From an uncultured Bacilli bacterium (GTDB lineage: Bacteria; Bacillota_I; Bacilli_A; RF39; UBA660), in contig CAKOKS010000004.1 of the NCBI GenBank assembly GCA_934095845.1, forward strand, positions 1 to 64,000: 64,000 bases of DNA, read 5' to 3'. Numbering within the stretch: position 1 is the first letter of the stretch; each line of letters starts with the position of its first letter. Below, one piece after another: positions 43,051-52,500 of this stretch. The position numbers and the translations under genes were made by a program. Below the pieces are notes generated by a model, which was given only the letters and a program-made list of their open reading frames with translations, ran no database searches and had not been told where the DNA came from.

Positions 43051-43983
43051 ATGAAAGATAAACGTGTAGTATTTATGGGAACTCCTGACTTTTCAGTTCC
43101 TGTTTTAGAAAAATTAATTGAAAATACTAATGTAGTATTAGTAGTAACAAAAAAAGATTCATTTGTAGGTAGAAAAAAAGTATTAACTGAATCTCCTATA
43201 GCCCTTTGTGCTCATGAACATAATATTGAAGTTTTTAAACCAAATAAACTTAAAGATGACTATGAATATATTCTAAATAAAAAACCAGATATCATCATTA
43301 CTTGTGCTTATGGTAATATTGTTCCTAAAGTAATTCTAGATTATCCTGAATATGGATGTATTAATGTTCATGCGTCTTTACTTCCAAAGTATAGAGGTGC
43401 AAGTCCGATAGTTTCTTGTTTACTTAATGGAGAAGAAGAAACTGGAGTAACCTTAATGTATATGGATGAAGGAATAGATACTGGTAATATGATTATGTCT
43501 AGAAGTATAAAAATTGAAGAAGATGATAATTCTTTGAGTCTTTCTATTAAACTAAGTAATCTTGGCGCAAATCTATTAATCGATACTTTACCTAAAATCT
43601 TTGAAGGTGAAAATTTTGATATACCTCAAGATAATGAAGAAGCTACTTATTATGGTTTTATTAAAAGAGAAGATGAACATATAGATTTTTCAGATACTAT
43701 TAAAAATATAAAAAATAAAGTACGTGCTTTTGCTCCTAATCCTTATGCATTTATTATGATAGATGGTATTGAATATAAAATAAGTGAAGTAAATGTTGAA
43801 AAGTGTGAAACAATTGATACAAGTATCATTAAAAGTGTTACTAAAAATTCAATAGATGTATCTGCAAGTGATGGAATTGTTCATATAACTAGAATTAAAC
43901 CATTTGGTAAAAAGGAAATGAGTGTTAAAGAATATTTTAATGGTTTTGATAAAAATAAATTAATAAATAAAAAGGTTGATTAG
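43051..43983 (+). CDS. fmt: Methionyl-tRNA formyltransferase
   Basis: 310 residues from the ATG at 43051, behind GGTGAAAT; a longer frame starting in the upstream gene is spurious. The N-terminal Rossmann part begins RVVFMGTPDFSVPVLEKL. The formyltransferase core is CINVHASLLPKYRGASPI and 'TGVTLMYMDEGIDTGNM'. The C-terminal OB-like domain has KNKVRAFAPNPYAF. It formylates initiator Met-tRNA using 10-formyltetrahydrofolate. All key Asn, His and Asp residues are visible. Confidence 0.94.
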   Translation: MKDKRVVFMGTPDFSVPVLEKLIENTNVVLVVTKKDSFVGRKKVLTESPIALCAHEHNIEVFKPNKLKDDYEYILNKKPDIIITCAYGNIVPKVILDYPEYGCINVHASLLPKYRGASPIVSCLLNGEEETGVTLMYMDEGIDTGNMIMSRSIKIEEDDNSLSLSIKLSNLGANLLIDTLPKIFEGENFDIPQDNEEATYYGFIKREDEHIDFSDTIKNIKNKVRAFAPNPYAFIMIDGIEYKISEVNVEKCETIDTSIIKSVTKNSIDVSASDGIVHITRIKPFGKKEMSVKEYFNGFDKNKLINKKVD

Positions 43984-43985
43984 TA

Positions 43986-44597
43986 ATGAAGAAAAAAAAG
44001 AAAAATACTGAAAAAGTAGAAATGGAAAATTTCTTTGATGTAATAATTAGAAATTATAAAATGGTTCCTGGTTTTAGAATTGTTATAAAATTAGGATTTT
44101 ATTTCATCTTTATTTTTGTGTTTTTATTAATTATATCTATAGCTAATCATAGTAAAACTGATGAAATAATTGATAAAACTACAACTACTAAAGTAGAAGA
44201 AAATTTATCTAAAAACTATAGAGATTATATAAGTGATCTTTCTAATATAAAAAAAGAAATAGTTTCTATAAATGATTATAAATTGAATTTAGATATTGGA
44301 GAAAATATTACTGGATATTTAGAATCAACTGATAATATTAAAAAAATCATTATAAAAGATAATCAATTATATGAGATTATAAATAATGAAGAAGTATTGA
44401 ATTCTTTCTTTAGTAATATTGATTTAACTTATTTAAATATAATAAATGTTCAAAAATATTTACTTAATAGTAAGTCTATAAAAATAGAAGAGAATAATTT
44501 AATTACTTATAAATATGATAATTTAGAAGTAATAATTAATAATGAAAAAATAGAGAAAATAAAAATAAATGATAATTATGTTATAACTTATGAATAG
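43986..44597 (+). CDS. Single-pass membrane protein of unknown function
   Basis: 203 residues. A basic N-terminus, membrane helix at about 36-58 (LGFYFIFIFVFLLIISIANH) and an extracytoplasmic alpha/beta domain with repeated 'kI.I.dNqlYEIInNEEVLN' and 'NLITYKYDNLEVIINNEKI'-type strands. It lies two bases after fmt and 15 before the CDP-alcohol transferase gene. No family recognised. Confidence 0.6.
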   Translation: MKKKKKNTEKVEMENFFDVIIRNYKMVPGFRIVIKLGFYFIFIFVFLLIISIANHSKTDEIIDKTTTTKVEENLSKNYRDYISDLSNIKKEIVSINDYKLNLDIGENITGYLESTDNIKKIIIKDNQLYEIINNEEVLNSFFSNIDLTYLNIINVQKYLLNSKSIKIEENNLITYKYDNLEVIINNEKIEKIKINDNYVITYE

Positions 44598-44612
44598 TTA
44601 ATAGGGGGATAT

Positions 44613-45308
44613 ATGAAAGTATTAGTAAATGCCTTAACACTTTTACGTGTATTAGCAACATTTTTACTTCCAGTTGTTTGGAAATTATTTAGTCCTTCAA
44701 AAATACTTATATTTGTAATATGTATATTACTTACTGATTTTTTTGATGGATTTTTAGCTAGAAAATTTAATGTTTCAACACTACTTGGAAGTATTCTTGA
44801 TTGTTTTGCAGATAAATTATTTGGTATTGCAATTATTTTAGTTATTGCAACATATTATAAATCATTTTATATAGTTTTATTAATGGAACTTATAATTGCA
44901 TCTATTAATGTTATTGCTGCATTTAGAGGAGCTAAAACAGCATCTAGTATGTTAGGTAGAGCTAAAATGTGGGTTTTAGGTTTAGCTATAGTTATAAGTA
45001 TGATTTCGATATTTAAATACAATTTAATGGGTTTTATACATGTTGATTTATTAAATACTTGGCTTAGAACATTTATTGAATATGAAAGTATTATAGTTTT
45101 ATTTGGTTCTTCAATAACTGTTGGAGCTCAAATGATGGTTGCAATTGATTATTTAGTTAGAATTATAAAAGAACTTAAAGATAATAATAAAAAAATTAAA
45201 TATGATTTTAAAAGTAATAAAGAATTAAAATATGTTTTACTTGATCATGAATATTATGTTAATAATAAAAATAAACCTCTTTCATGGCATTTTTTAAAGA
45301 ATAATTAA
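44613..45308 (+). CDS. CDP-alcohol phosphatidyltransferase-family protein (PgsA-like)
   Basis: 231 residues with five or six helices. The catalytic CDP-OH-P motif D-x2-D-G-x2-A-R-x8-G-x3-D-x3-D is complete (D42, D45, G46, A49, R50, G59, D63, D67). Such enzymes make phosphatidylglycerophosphate, cardiolipin or related phospholipids. The C-terminal 45 residues are an unusual Lys/Asn-rich extension, so the substrate is not certain. AGGGGG lies upstream. Confidence 0.8.
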   Translation: MKVLVNALTLLRVLATFLLPVVWKLFSPSKILIFVICILLTDFFDGFLARKFNVSTLLGSILDCFADKLFGIAIILVIATYYKSFYIVLLMELIIASINVIAAFRGAKTASSMLGRAKMWVLGLAIVISMISIFKYNLMGFIHVDLLNTWLRTFIEYESIIVLFGSSITVGAQMMVAIDYLVRIIKELKDNNKKIKYDFKSNKELKYVLLDHEYYVNNKNKPLSWHFLKNN

Positions 45309-45365
45309 AGTTAATTCTACAATTTTTTTAATGTTTATTTCATATAATTTTTATAGGTGAAATTT

Positions 45366-45791
45366 ATGAAAAATAGAGTATTATTTATGATTGCTTTAAT
45401 TATGACAATAGTTGGTTTTATTGGTGTATCTAGTATTTTAGTAAGTGAAGCATTAAGTGAAAATACAAGTAATCTTATTTATTTTAAAGAACTTATTTTA
45501 GATGGAAAAGATATATATAATGGTAATTATTTACTTGCTAGTAATATAGTTTCAATAAAATCAAATGAAATAGGAGAAAATACTAGACTTGATTTTAAAA
45601 TAAAAAATAATAGTAAAAATAATTCTAATATAACTATTGAATGTTTAAGTGATAAAGGTATTATTGGAGTAATGACTAAAAATACTAGTTATTATATTGA
45701 AGGTAATTCTATAATAGAAGGTAATTTAATTTTAAACTTTGATAGTGATGAACAAGATACTTTAGAATGCAAGATCAGTTTACTTGATTAA
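45366..45791 (+). CDS. Short TasA-like exported protein
   Basis: 141 residues from the ATG at 45366, behind AGGTGA; a GTG at 45357 overlaps that site. The export segment (LFMIALIMTIVGFIGVSSIL) and the 'LSENTSNLIYFKELILDGKD' motif place it with the TasA-like proteins, but it is only the beta-sandwich unit without a C-terminal domain. It is divergent from the others and lies just before the glycine-rich paralogue at 45876, perhaps as a partner subunit. Confidence 0.6.
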   Translation: MKNRVLFMIALIMTIVGFIGVSSILVSEALSENTSNLIYFKELILDGKDIYNGNYLLASNIVSIKSNEIGENTRLDFKIKNNSKNNSNITIECLSDKGIIGVMTKNTSYYIEGNSIIEGNLILNFDSDEQDTLECKISLLD

Positions 45792-45818
45792 TAAGAAATT
45801 TTTCTTGTTTTTTTTTAT
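45791..45818 (+). terminator. Terminator after the short TasA-like gene
   Basis: A short stem AAGAAA/TTTCTT followed by a long T-run (to about 45818). An extended -10 (TGTTATAAT, 45834-45842) for the next gene follows. Confidence 0.55.
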
Positions 45819-45875
45819 ATTAATATAAAAAATTATGTTATAATAAAAATAGAAAAATAAAGGAGTTGTTAATAA

Positions 45876-48125
45876 ATGAAAAAGAACTATTTTATATTAT
45901 TAATATTATTAATAATGGTAGTTGGATATGCAGCAACTCAAATGAAAATAGATATAAAAGGAAATACAACATTAAGTGAAAATACAAGTGATTTTAATGT
46001 ATATTTAGCAAATCTAAAATTAAATGGAACAGAAATAGAAGGAATAAATGAAACAAAAGATGGATATGAAATAAATGTACCATCAAAAGGGACACTAGAA
46101 TATGATGTAATAAATGATTCAACAGAATATGATGTAGAAGCAACAGTAGAATGTGAAGAAGAAACAGGGGCCAATGAAGTTACAAATTTTGATTATACAG
46201 GAGGAGAACAAACATTTGTAGCTCCAGTAACAGGAGTATATAAACTTGAAACTTGGGGAGCTCAAGGGGGAAGTTCAACGATTGCTCAGGGAGGATATGG
46301 ATCTTATTCAGTTGGAAATGTGTTATTAAACAAAGATGATAAATTATATATTAATATAGGTGGTGCAGGTTTATATAGAAAAGTAAATCAAAGCCCTTAT
46401 ACAATTACTGGAGGCTATAATGGTGGAGGAACTGCATATGATAGTTCTGAAAAGGAAAATAGATCAAGTGGAGGTGGAGCAACACATATAGCAACCATAT
46501 CTGGTCAATTATCTTCATTATCTTCATCTGTTGGAAAAATTATGATTGTTTCTGGAGGTGGCGGTGGCTCTACGGGAAGCGCTGGAGGAGCAGCTGGTGG
46601 AATAAAAGGAGTAATGGGAGCTCCTATCTCTGGGTATACCATTGGAACTGGAGGAACTCAAACATCAGGTGGAGTTTGCTCAAATTCAAATAAATATTCA
46701 TGTACATCAAGTTTAAATGGTTCATTTGGAAAGGGTGGAAACTCAATAAGATCAAGTGATAATACAACATATGGTGGTTCCGGTGGAGGTGGTGGCTTCT
46801 ATGGTGGAGCAGCAGGATATGACAACGGAGCAGGTTCTGGAGGCTCAGGCTATATAGGTAATTCTTCTTTAACTGAAAAAACAATGTATTGTTATAATTG
46901 CCAAGAATCAAAAGACGAATCTACTAAAACTATTTCAACGACATGTGTAAATTCAACTCCAACCGAAAATTGTGCTAAGTCCGGTAATGGGTATGCACGT
47001 ATTACTCAAATAAGTCCAATAGTTTCTAGTATTCAATTAAAAACAACAACAATTGAAGCTCAAGATAAAGTAAATAAAAGTGTTGAAGTTTCTAATAATG
47101 GAATGAAGTGTAGTTTAAAAATAAAAAAAATATCAAGGGCAGAAAAGAAAGAAAAGTATAGTGGTCCAACAGAATGGACATTTGATTACACTGGTGAAGA
47201 ACAAACATTTACTGTTCCGGTATCTGGAACTTATAAATTAGAAACTTGGGGAGCACAGGGAGGAATTAATAGTACTTTAAGCAACAATTCATTATCAAAA
47301 TTTTCCTATGGTGGATATGCTTCTGGAATAATAAATTTAAAAAAAGACACTGACTTTTTTATATTTATAGGACAAGCAGGAAATAATTTACGAACAAATA
47401 TTTTTAATGGTGGAGGAATTGGTGGCTTAAGTGATCAAAATTCTTTTGGACAATCTGGTGGAGGTGCTACAGATATAAGAATAGATAATAATGAGTGGAA
47501 TAATTTTTCTTCACTAAAATCTAGAATAATGGTTGCTGCTGGAGGCGGCGGTAGTGCAGATGGTGTTTATACAAATGGTGGTCAAGGAAGTTATGCTGGT
47601 GGATTAAGTGGATACAATGGAGGATATTATCCAGGCCATAATTATGTAAATCAAGATGGAAAGGGTGCAACGCAAAAAAGTGGTGGAGCTGCTGGTGCAA
47701 ATATTTTTGGTGCTACTGGTACTGTTAATAAAGGTGCTTTCGGGTATGGTGGAAGTAGTTATAGTACATCATCAGGAATAGGAAGTGGCGGAGGTGGCTC
47801 GGGTTACTATGGCGGAGGAGCTGGAGGCGGAACTTTAAGTGGTGGAAATGGCCAAGGCGGCGGAGGCGGTTCATCATTTATAAGTGGTCATAATGGCTGT
47901 GATGCCATAAGTGAAGAATCAACAGCAACTAATATAATCCACACTGGTCAATCTGTTCACTATTCTGGATATAAATTTACGGACACGATAATGATAGATG
48001 GAACAGGTTGCAAATGGACGAATGAAAAAACTACGGTATGTGATGGAATGCCATCACACGATGGGACATCTACAATACAAGGAAACACCGGTAATGGTTA
48101 TGCACGCATAACTTTAATAAAATAA
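45876..48125 (+). CDS. TasA-like protein with two glycine-rich ALK-type domains
   Basis: 749 residues. N-terminal unit: export segment, 'LSENTSDFNVYLANLKLNG' and an 'EYDVEATVECEEE' stretch. Then two copies of a domain starting 'FdYTG.EQTFvaPVtGvYKLETWGAQGG' (about residues 104 and 430), each continuing into extreme Gly-rich sequence (GGGGGSTGSAGGAAGG; GGGGSGYYGGGAGGG) and ending 'GYARIT'. This pattern is the bacterial glycine-rich domain related to the ALK/LTK receptor glycine-rich region. Likely a large surface protein. Ribosome-binding site AAAGGAG. The 3' stretch 47770-47880 is locally GC-rich because of the glycine codons. Confidence 0.75.
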   Translation: MKKNYFILLILLIMVVGYAATQMKIDIKGNTTLSENTSDFNVYLANLKLNGTEIEGINETKDGYEINVPSKGTLEYDVINDSTEYDVEATVECEEETGANEVTNFDYTGGEQTFVAPVTGVYKLETWGAQGGSSTIAQGGYGSYSVGNVLLNKDDKLYINIGGAGLYRKVNQSPYTITGGYNGGGTAYDSSEKENRSSGGGATHIATISGQLSSLSSSVGKIMIVSGGGGGSTGSAGGAAGGIKGVMGAPISGYTIGTGGTQTSGGVCSNSNKYSCTSSLNGSFGKGGNSIRSSDNTTYGGSGGGGGFYGGAAGYDNGAGSGGSGYIGNSSLTEKTMYCYNCQESKDESTKTISTTCVNSTPTENCAKSGNGYARITQISPIVSSIQLKTTTIEAQDKVNKSVEVSNNGMKCSLKIKKISRAEKKEKYSGPTEWTFDYTGEEQTFTVPVSGTYKLETWGAQGGINSTLSNNSLSKFSYGGYASGIINLKKDTDFFIFIGQAGNNLRTNIFNGGGIGGLSDQNSFGQSGGGATDIRIDNNEWNNFSSLKSRIMVAAGGGGSADGVYTNGGQGSYAGGLSGYNGGYYPGHNYVNQDGKGATQKSGGAAGANIFGATGTVNKGAFGYGGSSYSTSSGIGSGGGGSGYYGGGAGGGTLSGGNGQGGGGGSSFISGHNGCDAISEESTATNIIHTGQSVHYSGYKFTDTIMIDGTGCKWTNEKTTVCDGMPSHDGTSTIQGNTGNGYARITLIK

Positions 48126-48167
48126 ATATCTATTACGTATAGTCTTGCATATTAATGCAAAAAGTTC

Positions 48168-48232
48168 TTGCTTAAAGATATTTTAAATGATATATTATAT
48201 ATGACGTTTAAGTGGGCAGAAAAATCCCACTT
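48168..48232 (+). promoter_or_regulatory. rimP operon promoter and leader hairpin
   Basis: TTGCTT (48168-48173), 17 bases, TATATT (48191-48196). A hairpin AAGTGGG (48210-48216)/CCCACTT (48226-48232) followed by TTGTTATTG lies before rimP, as in other rimP-nusA leaders, where autoregulation by NusA is common. Read-through control is inferred. Confidence 0.55.
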
Positions 48233-48254
48233 TTGTTATTGTTTGGAGGAATGT

Positions 48255-48506
48255 ATGGATTCGATTTTAAAAAACATCAGGGAATTAATTGAACCTGAAA
48301 TGAAAAAACTAGATATTATTGTTGATGATATTACTTGGGAAAACATAAATAATCAAAATAATTTATGTATTACTCTTGATAGAGTTACACCACTTGATAT
48401 TGATGCAATAGTAGAAGCAACTAATATAATTAATCCTATATTAGATAAAGCAGATTTAATTAAAGATGAATATATCTTAGATATTTCAAGTAAGGAAAGA
48501 GGTTAA
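48255..48506 (+). CDS. rimP: Ribosome maturation factor RimP, short form
   Basis: 83 residues from the ATG at 48255, six bases after GGAGG. The sequence resembles the N-terminal alpha/beta domain of RimP (IRELIEPEMKKLDIIVDDIT, then LCITLDRVTPLDIDAIVEAT), with 'DEYILDISSKERG' being the 'Y.LEVSSPG' motif that normally leads into the C-terminal SH3-like domain. That second domain is absent, and the frame simply stops. Position upstream of nusA confirms identity. RimP matures the 30S subunit; whether the short form suffices is unclear. Confidence 0.82.
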   Translation: MDSILKNIRELIEPEMKKLDIIVDDITWENINNQNNLCITLDRVTPLDIDAIVEATNIINPILDKADLIKDEYILDISSKERG

Positions 48507-48510
48507 AAAA

Positions 48511-49626
48511 ATGAATAGTAAAGAATTTATTAAAGCATTAAAAAATATTATTGAAGAAAAAAATATTAATGAAGATATTGTATATGATGCAATGGAACAA
48601 GGTTTAATAACTGCTTATAAAAAGAATTATAATTCTAAAACAAATGTTAAAGTAGTAATTGATAAAAAAACTGGAGAATTTAAAGTAATTCGTTATTATG
48701 TTGTAGTTCCTGAATATATTGAAGGAGATGAAACAACTGATGAAGAAGGAAATGTAGTATATTTACCTCCAGAAATTAATGAAGATGCTCAACTTCTACT
48801 TGAAGAAGCAAGAGAAATAGTTCCAGATATTAATGTTGGAGAAACTATTGAAGAAGAAGTTACTCCACATGACTTTGGTCGTGTTGCTGCTCAAGTATGT
48901 AAACAAGTTGTTACTCAAAAAATAAGAGAAGCTGAAAGAAATTCTATTATAGAAGAATTTGCTGATAAACAAGATGAACTAGCGGTAGGAATTCTTGCAA
49001 TGGAAGATGCTAAAAACTATTATGTTGATTTAGGAAGAACTAGAGGTATTTTACCAAAATCAGAAATGATTCCTGGTGAAACAGTTAAAATGGGTTCATC
49101 TATTAAAGTTTATATTTCTAAAGTTGAATCTACTAATAAAGGTCCTTTAGTTTTATGTACAAGAAAACATTATGGATTTGTTAAAAGATTATTTGAATCA
49201 GTTATTCCTGAACTTCAAGATGGAACTATAGAAATTCATGCAGTTGCAAGAGAAGCAGGAATTCGTAGTAAAGTTGCTGTATCATCAACAAATGAAAGAA
49301 TTGACGCTATTGGAACTTGTATTGGTGAACGCGGTTCAAGAATTGCAAGTATTTTATCTGAGCTTAATGGAGAAAAGGTTGATTTAGTTCTTTGGAGTGA
49401 AAATGATGAAGAATTTATTAAGAATGCTTTAAGTCCAGCTAAAGATGTAATTGTTAGCATTATAGATAATGAAAAAGAAAGAGTTGCTCTTGCTATTGTT
49501 AATGATGAAAACTTAAGTTTAGCAATTGGTAAAAAAGGCGTTAATATCCGTTTAGCTAGTAAATTAACTAAATATAAAATAAATGTTAAAACATTTGCTC
49601 AAGTACAAGAAGAAGGAAATAAATAA
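48511..49626 (+). CDS. nusA: Transcription termination/antitermination factor NusA
   Basis: 371 residues: N-terminal domain (1-125), S1 domain (about 135-200, ILPKSEMIPGE), then two KH domains (IGTCIGERGSRIASILSELN; LAIGKKGVNIRLASKLT). The length is typical of Firmicutes NusA lacking the extra C-terminal repeats. It binds RNA polymerase and nascent RNA. Begins four bases after rimP; ribosome-binding site AAAGAGG. Confidence 0.95.
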   Translation: MNSKEFIKALKNIIEEKNINEDIVYDAMEQGLITAYKKNYNSKTNVKVVIDKKTGEFKVIRYYVVVPEYIEGDETTDEEGNVVYLPPEINEDAQLLLEEAREIVPDINVGETIEEEVTPHDFGRVAAQVCKQVVTQKIREAERNSIIEEFADKQDELAVGILAMEDAKNYYVDLGRTRGILPKSEMIPGETVKMGSSIKVYISKVESTNKGPLVLCTRKHYGFVKRLFESVIPELQDGTIEIHAVAREAGIRSKVAVSSTNERIDAIGTCIGERGSRIASILSELNGEKVDLVLWSENDEEFIKNALSPAKDVIVSIIDNEKERVALAIVNDENLSLAIGKKGVNIRLASKLTKYKINVKTFAQVQEEGNK

Positions 49627-49877
49627 TGAAAAAAATACCAATGCGTATGTGTATTGTAACTAGAGAAAGATTTCCTAAAATGGAACTTTTAAGAATAGTT
49701 AAAACAGAAGATGGTATAATAGTTGATAAAACTGGTAAAGTAAATGGACATGGTTGTTATATAAAACGTGATATTGAGGTATTAAATAAAGCTCGTAAGA
49801 ATAAAATATTAAATAAGGTATTTGAATGTAATGTAGACGATAGCGTTTATGATGAAATTGAAAAAAACATAAATTAG
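49626..49877 (+). CDS. ylxR: YlxR/RnpM RNA-binding protein
   Basis: 83 residues, overlapping nusA by one base. Typical features: a PMRMCIVTRERFPKMELLRI start and GRGxYI-type motif here read as KVNGHGCYIKRD. YlxR is a small RNA-binding protein of the nusA-infB operon, recently linked to RNase P control. The usual next gene, ylxQ, is missing here. Confidence 0.92.
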   Translation: MKKIPMRMCIVTRERFPKMELLRIVKTEDGIIVDKTGKVNGHGCYIKRDIEVLNKARKNKILNKVFECNVDDSVYDEIEKNIN

Positions 49878-49895
49878 AAAAAGAGGTGGATGAAT

Positions 49896-52022
49896 ATGAT
49901 GAGTGTTCAAGATTATGCAGAAGAAATGAATTTTACTGTTCAAGATGTATTAAATAAATGTAAAGAATTAGGTTTTAAAATTAATTCTAAAGATGATATG
50001 TTAGATGATGAAGCAATAATTATGCTTGATAATTGTATGAACTTAATTGATACAAATACTGAGCTTGATTTTGAAGAAGCAGATACTCTTGATGATGTAA
50101 TTGAAGATATTATGGATTATGATAATATTAAATCTATAAATGACTCACATACTGTATCTAAAGAAAAAGTAAAAAAACAAAAAGATAAGGAATCATCAAA
50201 TAAAGATTATGCTTTTAAAAAGAAACAAATGTATAAGAATAAAGAAAAATTAACTAGTAATACTAGTTCAAATGATGATTCAATTGTTTTATATAAAGAA
50301 AATATGACAGTTGGGGATTTAGCTAATTCTTTAGGCGTAAGTGGTGCTGAATTAGTTTCAAAGTTAATTGGTTTAGGTCTTCTTTTAAGTTTAACTCAAT
50401 CAATTGATTTTGATACAGCTTTAATAGTTGCATCTGAATATAAAAAGACTTTGAAAAAAGAAGAAACACAAGATATAACTAATTTTGAAAATTATGAAAT
50501 TATAGAAGATGAAGAAAATTTAGTAAAACGTCCTCCAGTTATAACTATTATGGGACATGTTGATCATGGTAAAACTACTTTACTTGATTACATTAGAAAC
50601 TCACATGTTGTAGATGGAGAAGCAGGTGGAATTACTCAAGCAATTGGAGCATATCAAATAGATTATAATGGTGAAAAACTTACATTTATTGATACTCCAG
50701 GACATGCAGCATTTACTGAAATGCGTGCAAGAGGAGCAAGTGTAACTGATATAGTTATTATAATTGTTTCTGCAGAAGATGGTGTTATGCCTCAAACTAA
50801 AGAAGCAATAGATCACGCTTTAGCTGCAAATGTTCCAATAGTTGTTGCTGTAAATAAAATTGATAGACCTAATGCTAATCCAGATAAAGTTATGACAGAA
50901 ATGGCTGAGATAAATATTACTCCAGAAGAATGGGGTGGAGAATATCCATTTGTTAAAATCAGTGCTAAAACTGGTGAAGGTGTAGACAAACTTCTTGAAA
51001 CAATTTTAGCTATAGCTGAAGTTAATGAATTAAAAGCTAATCCAAATAGATATGCAAGTGGAACTGTAATTGAATCAAGAATAGATAAAAACTTAGGTGG
51101 AGTTGCAACTATTTTAATTCAAAATGGTACTTTACGTTTAGGAGATCCACTTGTTGTTGGTACTACTCATGGTAGAGTTAGAACTTTAAAAAATGATTTA
51201 GGTAAAGATATAGTTGACGCAGGTCCATCAACTCCAGTAGAAATAACTGGTCTTTCAGATAATCCAAGTGCTGGGGATAAATTTATGGCATTTGAATCTG
51301 AAAAAGAAGCAAGAGAAATTGCTGAAAAGAGAAAAATTCAAGCTAAAGAACAAACTATTAGACCAAAAGCTTTATCTTTAGAAGAATTATTTGCTAATAT
51401 TCAATCTGGTATAAAAGAAATTAATGTTGTTTTAAAATGTGATGTTAGAGGATCAGAAGAAGCTGTTAAGAATTCATTAGAAAAAATTGAAGTTGAAGGA
51501 GTAAAAATAAAAGTAATCAGAAGTGGTATTGGTACTATTACTGAAAGTGATATTATTTTAGCTCAAGCAAGTAATGCAATTGTTATTGGATTTAATGTTG
51601 TACCAAGTAATAAGACTCGTGAAGTTGCTAAAGAATATAATGTTGATATGAGACTATATACAATTATCTATAAATTAGTTGAAGATATGGAAGCAGCAAT
51701 GAAAGGTATGTTAGATCCTGAATATGAAGAAGTTACAACTGGATCTGCTGAAGTAAGACAATTATTTAAATTCTCTAAGGTTGGAACTATTGCTGGTTCT
51801 TATGTTACTAGTGGAGTTATAAAAAATGGTAGTTCAGTTCGTGTAATCAGAGATGGTGTAATTATCTATGATGGTAAAGTTTCAAGTGTTCAAAGAGGTA
51901 AAGATTCTGTTAAAGAAGTTAAAAACGGATTTGAATGTGGTATCACTATTGAAGGTTATAATGATATAAAAGAAGGAGACGTTTTTGAAACTTATGAAAA
52001 CGTTGAAATAAAAAGAGGATAA
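49896..52022 (+). CDS. infB: Translation initiation factor IF-2
   Basis: 708 residues from the ATG at 49896, seven bases behind AGAGGTGG; an ATG at 49890 is too close. IF2 N-terminal helices ([20 protein letters not shown] and a second at about 115-180) precede the G domain: G1 [10 protein letters not shown], '[15 protein letters not shown]', 'NKIDRP'. Domains II, III and the C-terminal fMet-tRNA-binding part follow ([18 protein letters not shown]). It positions initiator tRNA at the start codon. Confidence 0.96.
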   Translation: MMSVQDYAEEMNFTVQDVLNKCKELGFKINSKDDMLDDEAIIMLDNCMNLIDTNTELDFEEADTLDDVIEDIMDYDNIKSINDSHTVSKEKVKKQKDKESSNKDYAFKKKQMYKNKEKLTSNTSSNDDSIVLYKENMTVGDLANSLGVSGAELVSKLIGLGLLLSLTQSIDFDTALIVASEYKKTLKKEETQDITNFENYEIIEDEENLVKRPPVITIMGHVDHGKTTLLDYIRNSHVVDGEAGGITQAIGAYQIDYNGEKLTFIDTPGHAAFTEMRARGASVTDIVIIIVSAEDGVMPQTKEAIDHALAANVPIVVAVNKIDRPNANPDKVMTEMAEINITPEEWGGEYPFVKISAKTGEGVDKLLETILAIAEVNELKANPNRYASGTVIESRIDKNLGGVATILIQNGTLRLGDPLVVGTTHGRVRTLKNDLGKDIVDAGPSTPVEITGLSDNPSAGDKFMAFESEKEAREIAEKRKIQAKEQTIRPKALSLEELFANIQSGIKEINVVLKCDVRGSEEAVKNSLEKIEVEGVKIKVIRSGIGTITESDIILAQASNAIVIGFNVVPSNKTREVAKEYNVDMRLYTIIYKLVEDMEAAMKGMLDPEYEEVTTGSAEVRQLFKFSKVGTIAGSYVTSGVIKNGSSVRVIRDGVIIYDGKVSSVQRGKDSVKEVKNGFECGITIEGYNDIKEGDVFETYENVEIKRG

Positions 52023-52024
52023 AA

Positions 52025-52378
52025 ATGAATCAAATAAAGTTAAAAAAAATTGGTGCTCATATTGCCAATGAACTTAGTAGTATTTGTCTATTAGAAGCTC
52101 ATGATTCAATTTTAAAAAATATTAATATAACTGGATGTGATGTAACAAGTGATTTATCATTTGCATATGTTTATTTCACAACTCATTTAGATAAAGATCC
52201 AAAAGAGTTAGAGAAAGAACTTAATGATGATACTGCAGGTTATTTAAGAACTAAACTTGCAAACACAATTGAAATAAGACATACTCCAAAATTAATATTT
52301 AAATATGATAATTCAATTGAATATGGTATGAATATAGAACATATCATAAAAGAAATACATGAAAAGGATAGTGAATAA
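52025..52378 (+). CDS. rbfA: Ribosome-binding factor A
   Basis: 117 residues with the usual KH-like fold: KKIGAHIANELSSICLLEAH, 'INITGCDVTSDLSFAYVYFT' and 'LRTKLANTIEIRHTPKLIFK'. RbfA aids 16S 5'-end maturation. Two bases after infB. In other Firmicutes truB is next, but here it is 4.2 kb away at 56579. Confidence 0.93.
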   Translation: MNQIKLKKIGAHIANELSSICLLEAHDSILKNINITGCDVTSDLSFAYVYFTTHLDKDPKELEKELNDDTAGYLRTKLANTIEIRHTPKLIFKYDNSIEYGMNIEHIIKEIHEKDSE

Positions 52379-52394
52379 GACTATTCTTTTTTTT
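52373..52394 (+). terminator. Terminator after rbfA
   Basis: GAATA (52373-52377) pairs with TATTC (52382-52386), followed by eight T. This now ends the translation operon before the accessory genes. Confidence 0.7.
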
Positions 52395-52441
52395 GTGAAA
52401 AAATAAATAACATAAACTTTACAACTTTTCAACAAGATTAT

Positions 52442-52469
52442 TTGACTTTCGGTTGGTGTATGATATACT
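52442..52469 (+). promoter_or_regulatory. Promoter of the TasA-like gene at 52501
   Basis: TTGACT (52442-52447), 16 bases, TATACT (52464-52469). The sequence from about 52410 through the start codon is nearly the same as 466-553. It thus includes the right edge of the RNA/peptide module (ATAACATAAACTTTACAAC) but not the peptide or small RNA. Confidence 0.7.
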
Positions 52470-52500
52470 AAAAATGTAAAAAATAGAGGAGTTGTGAACA

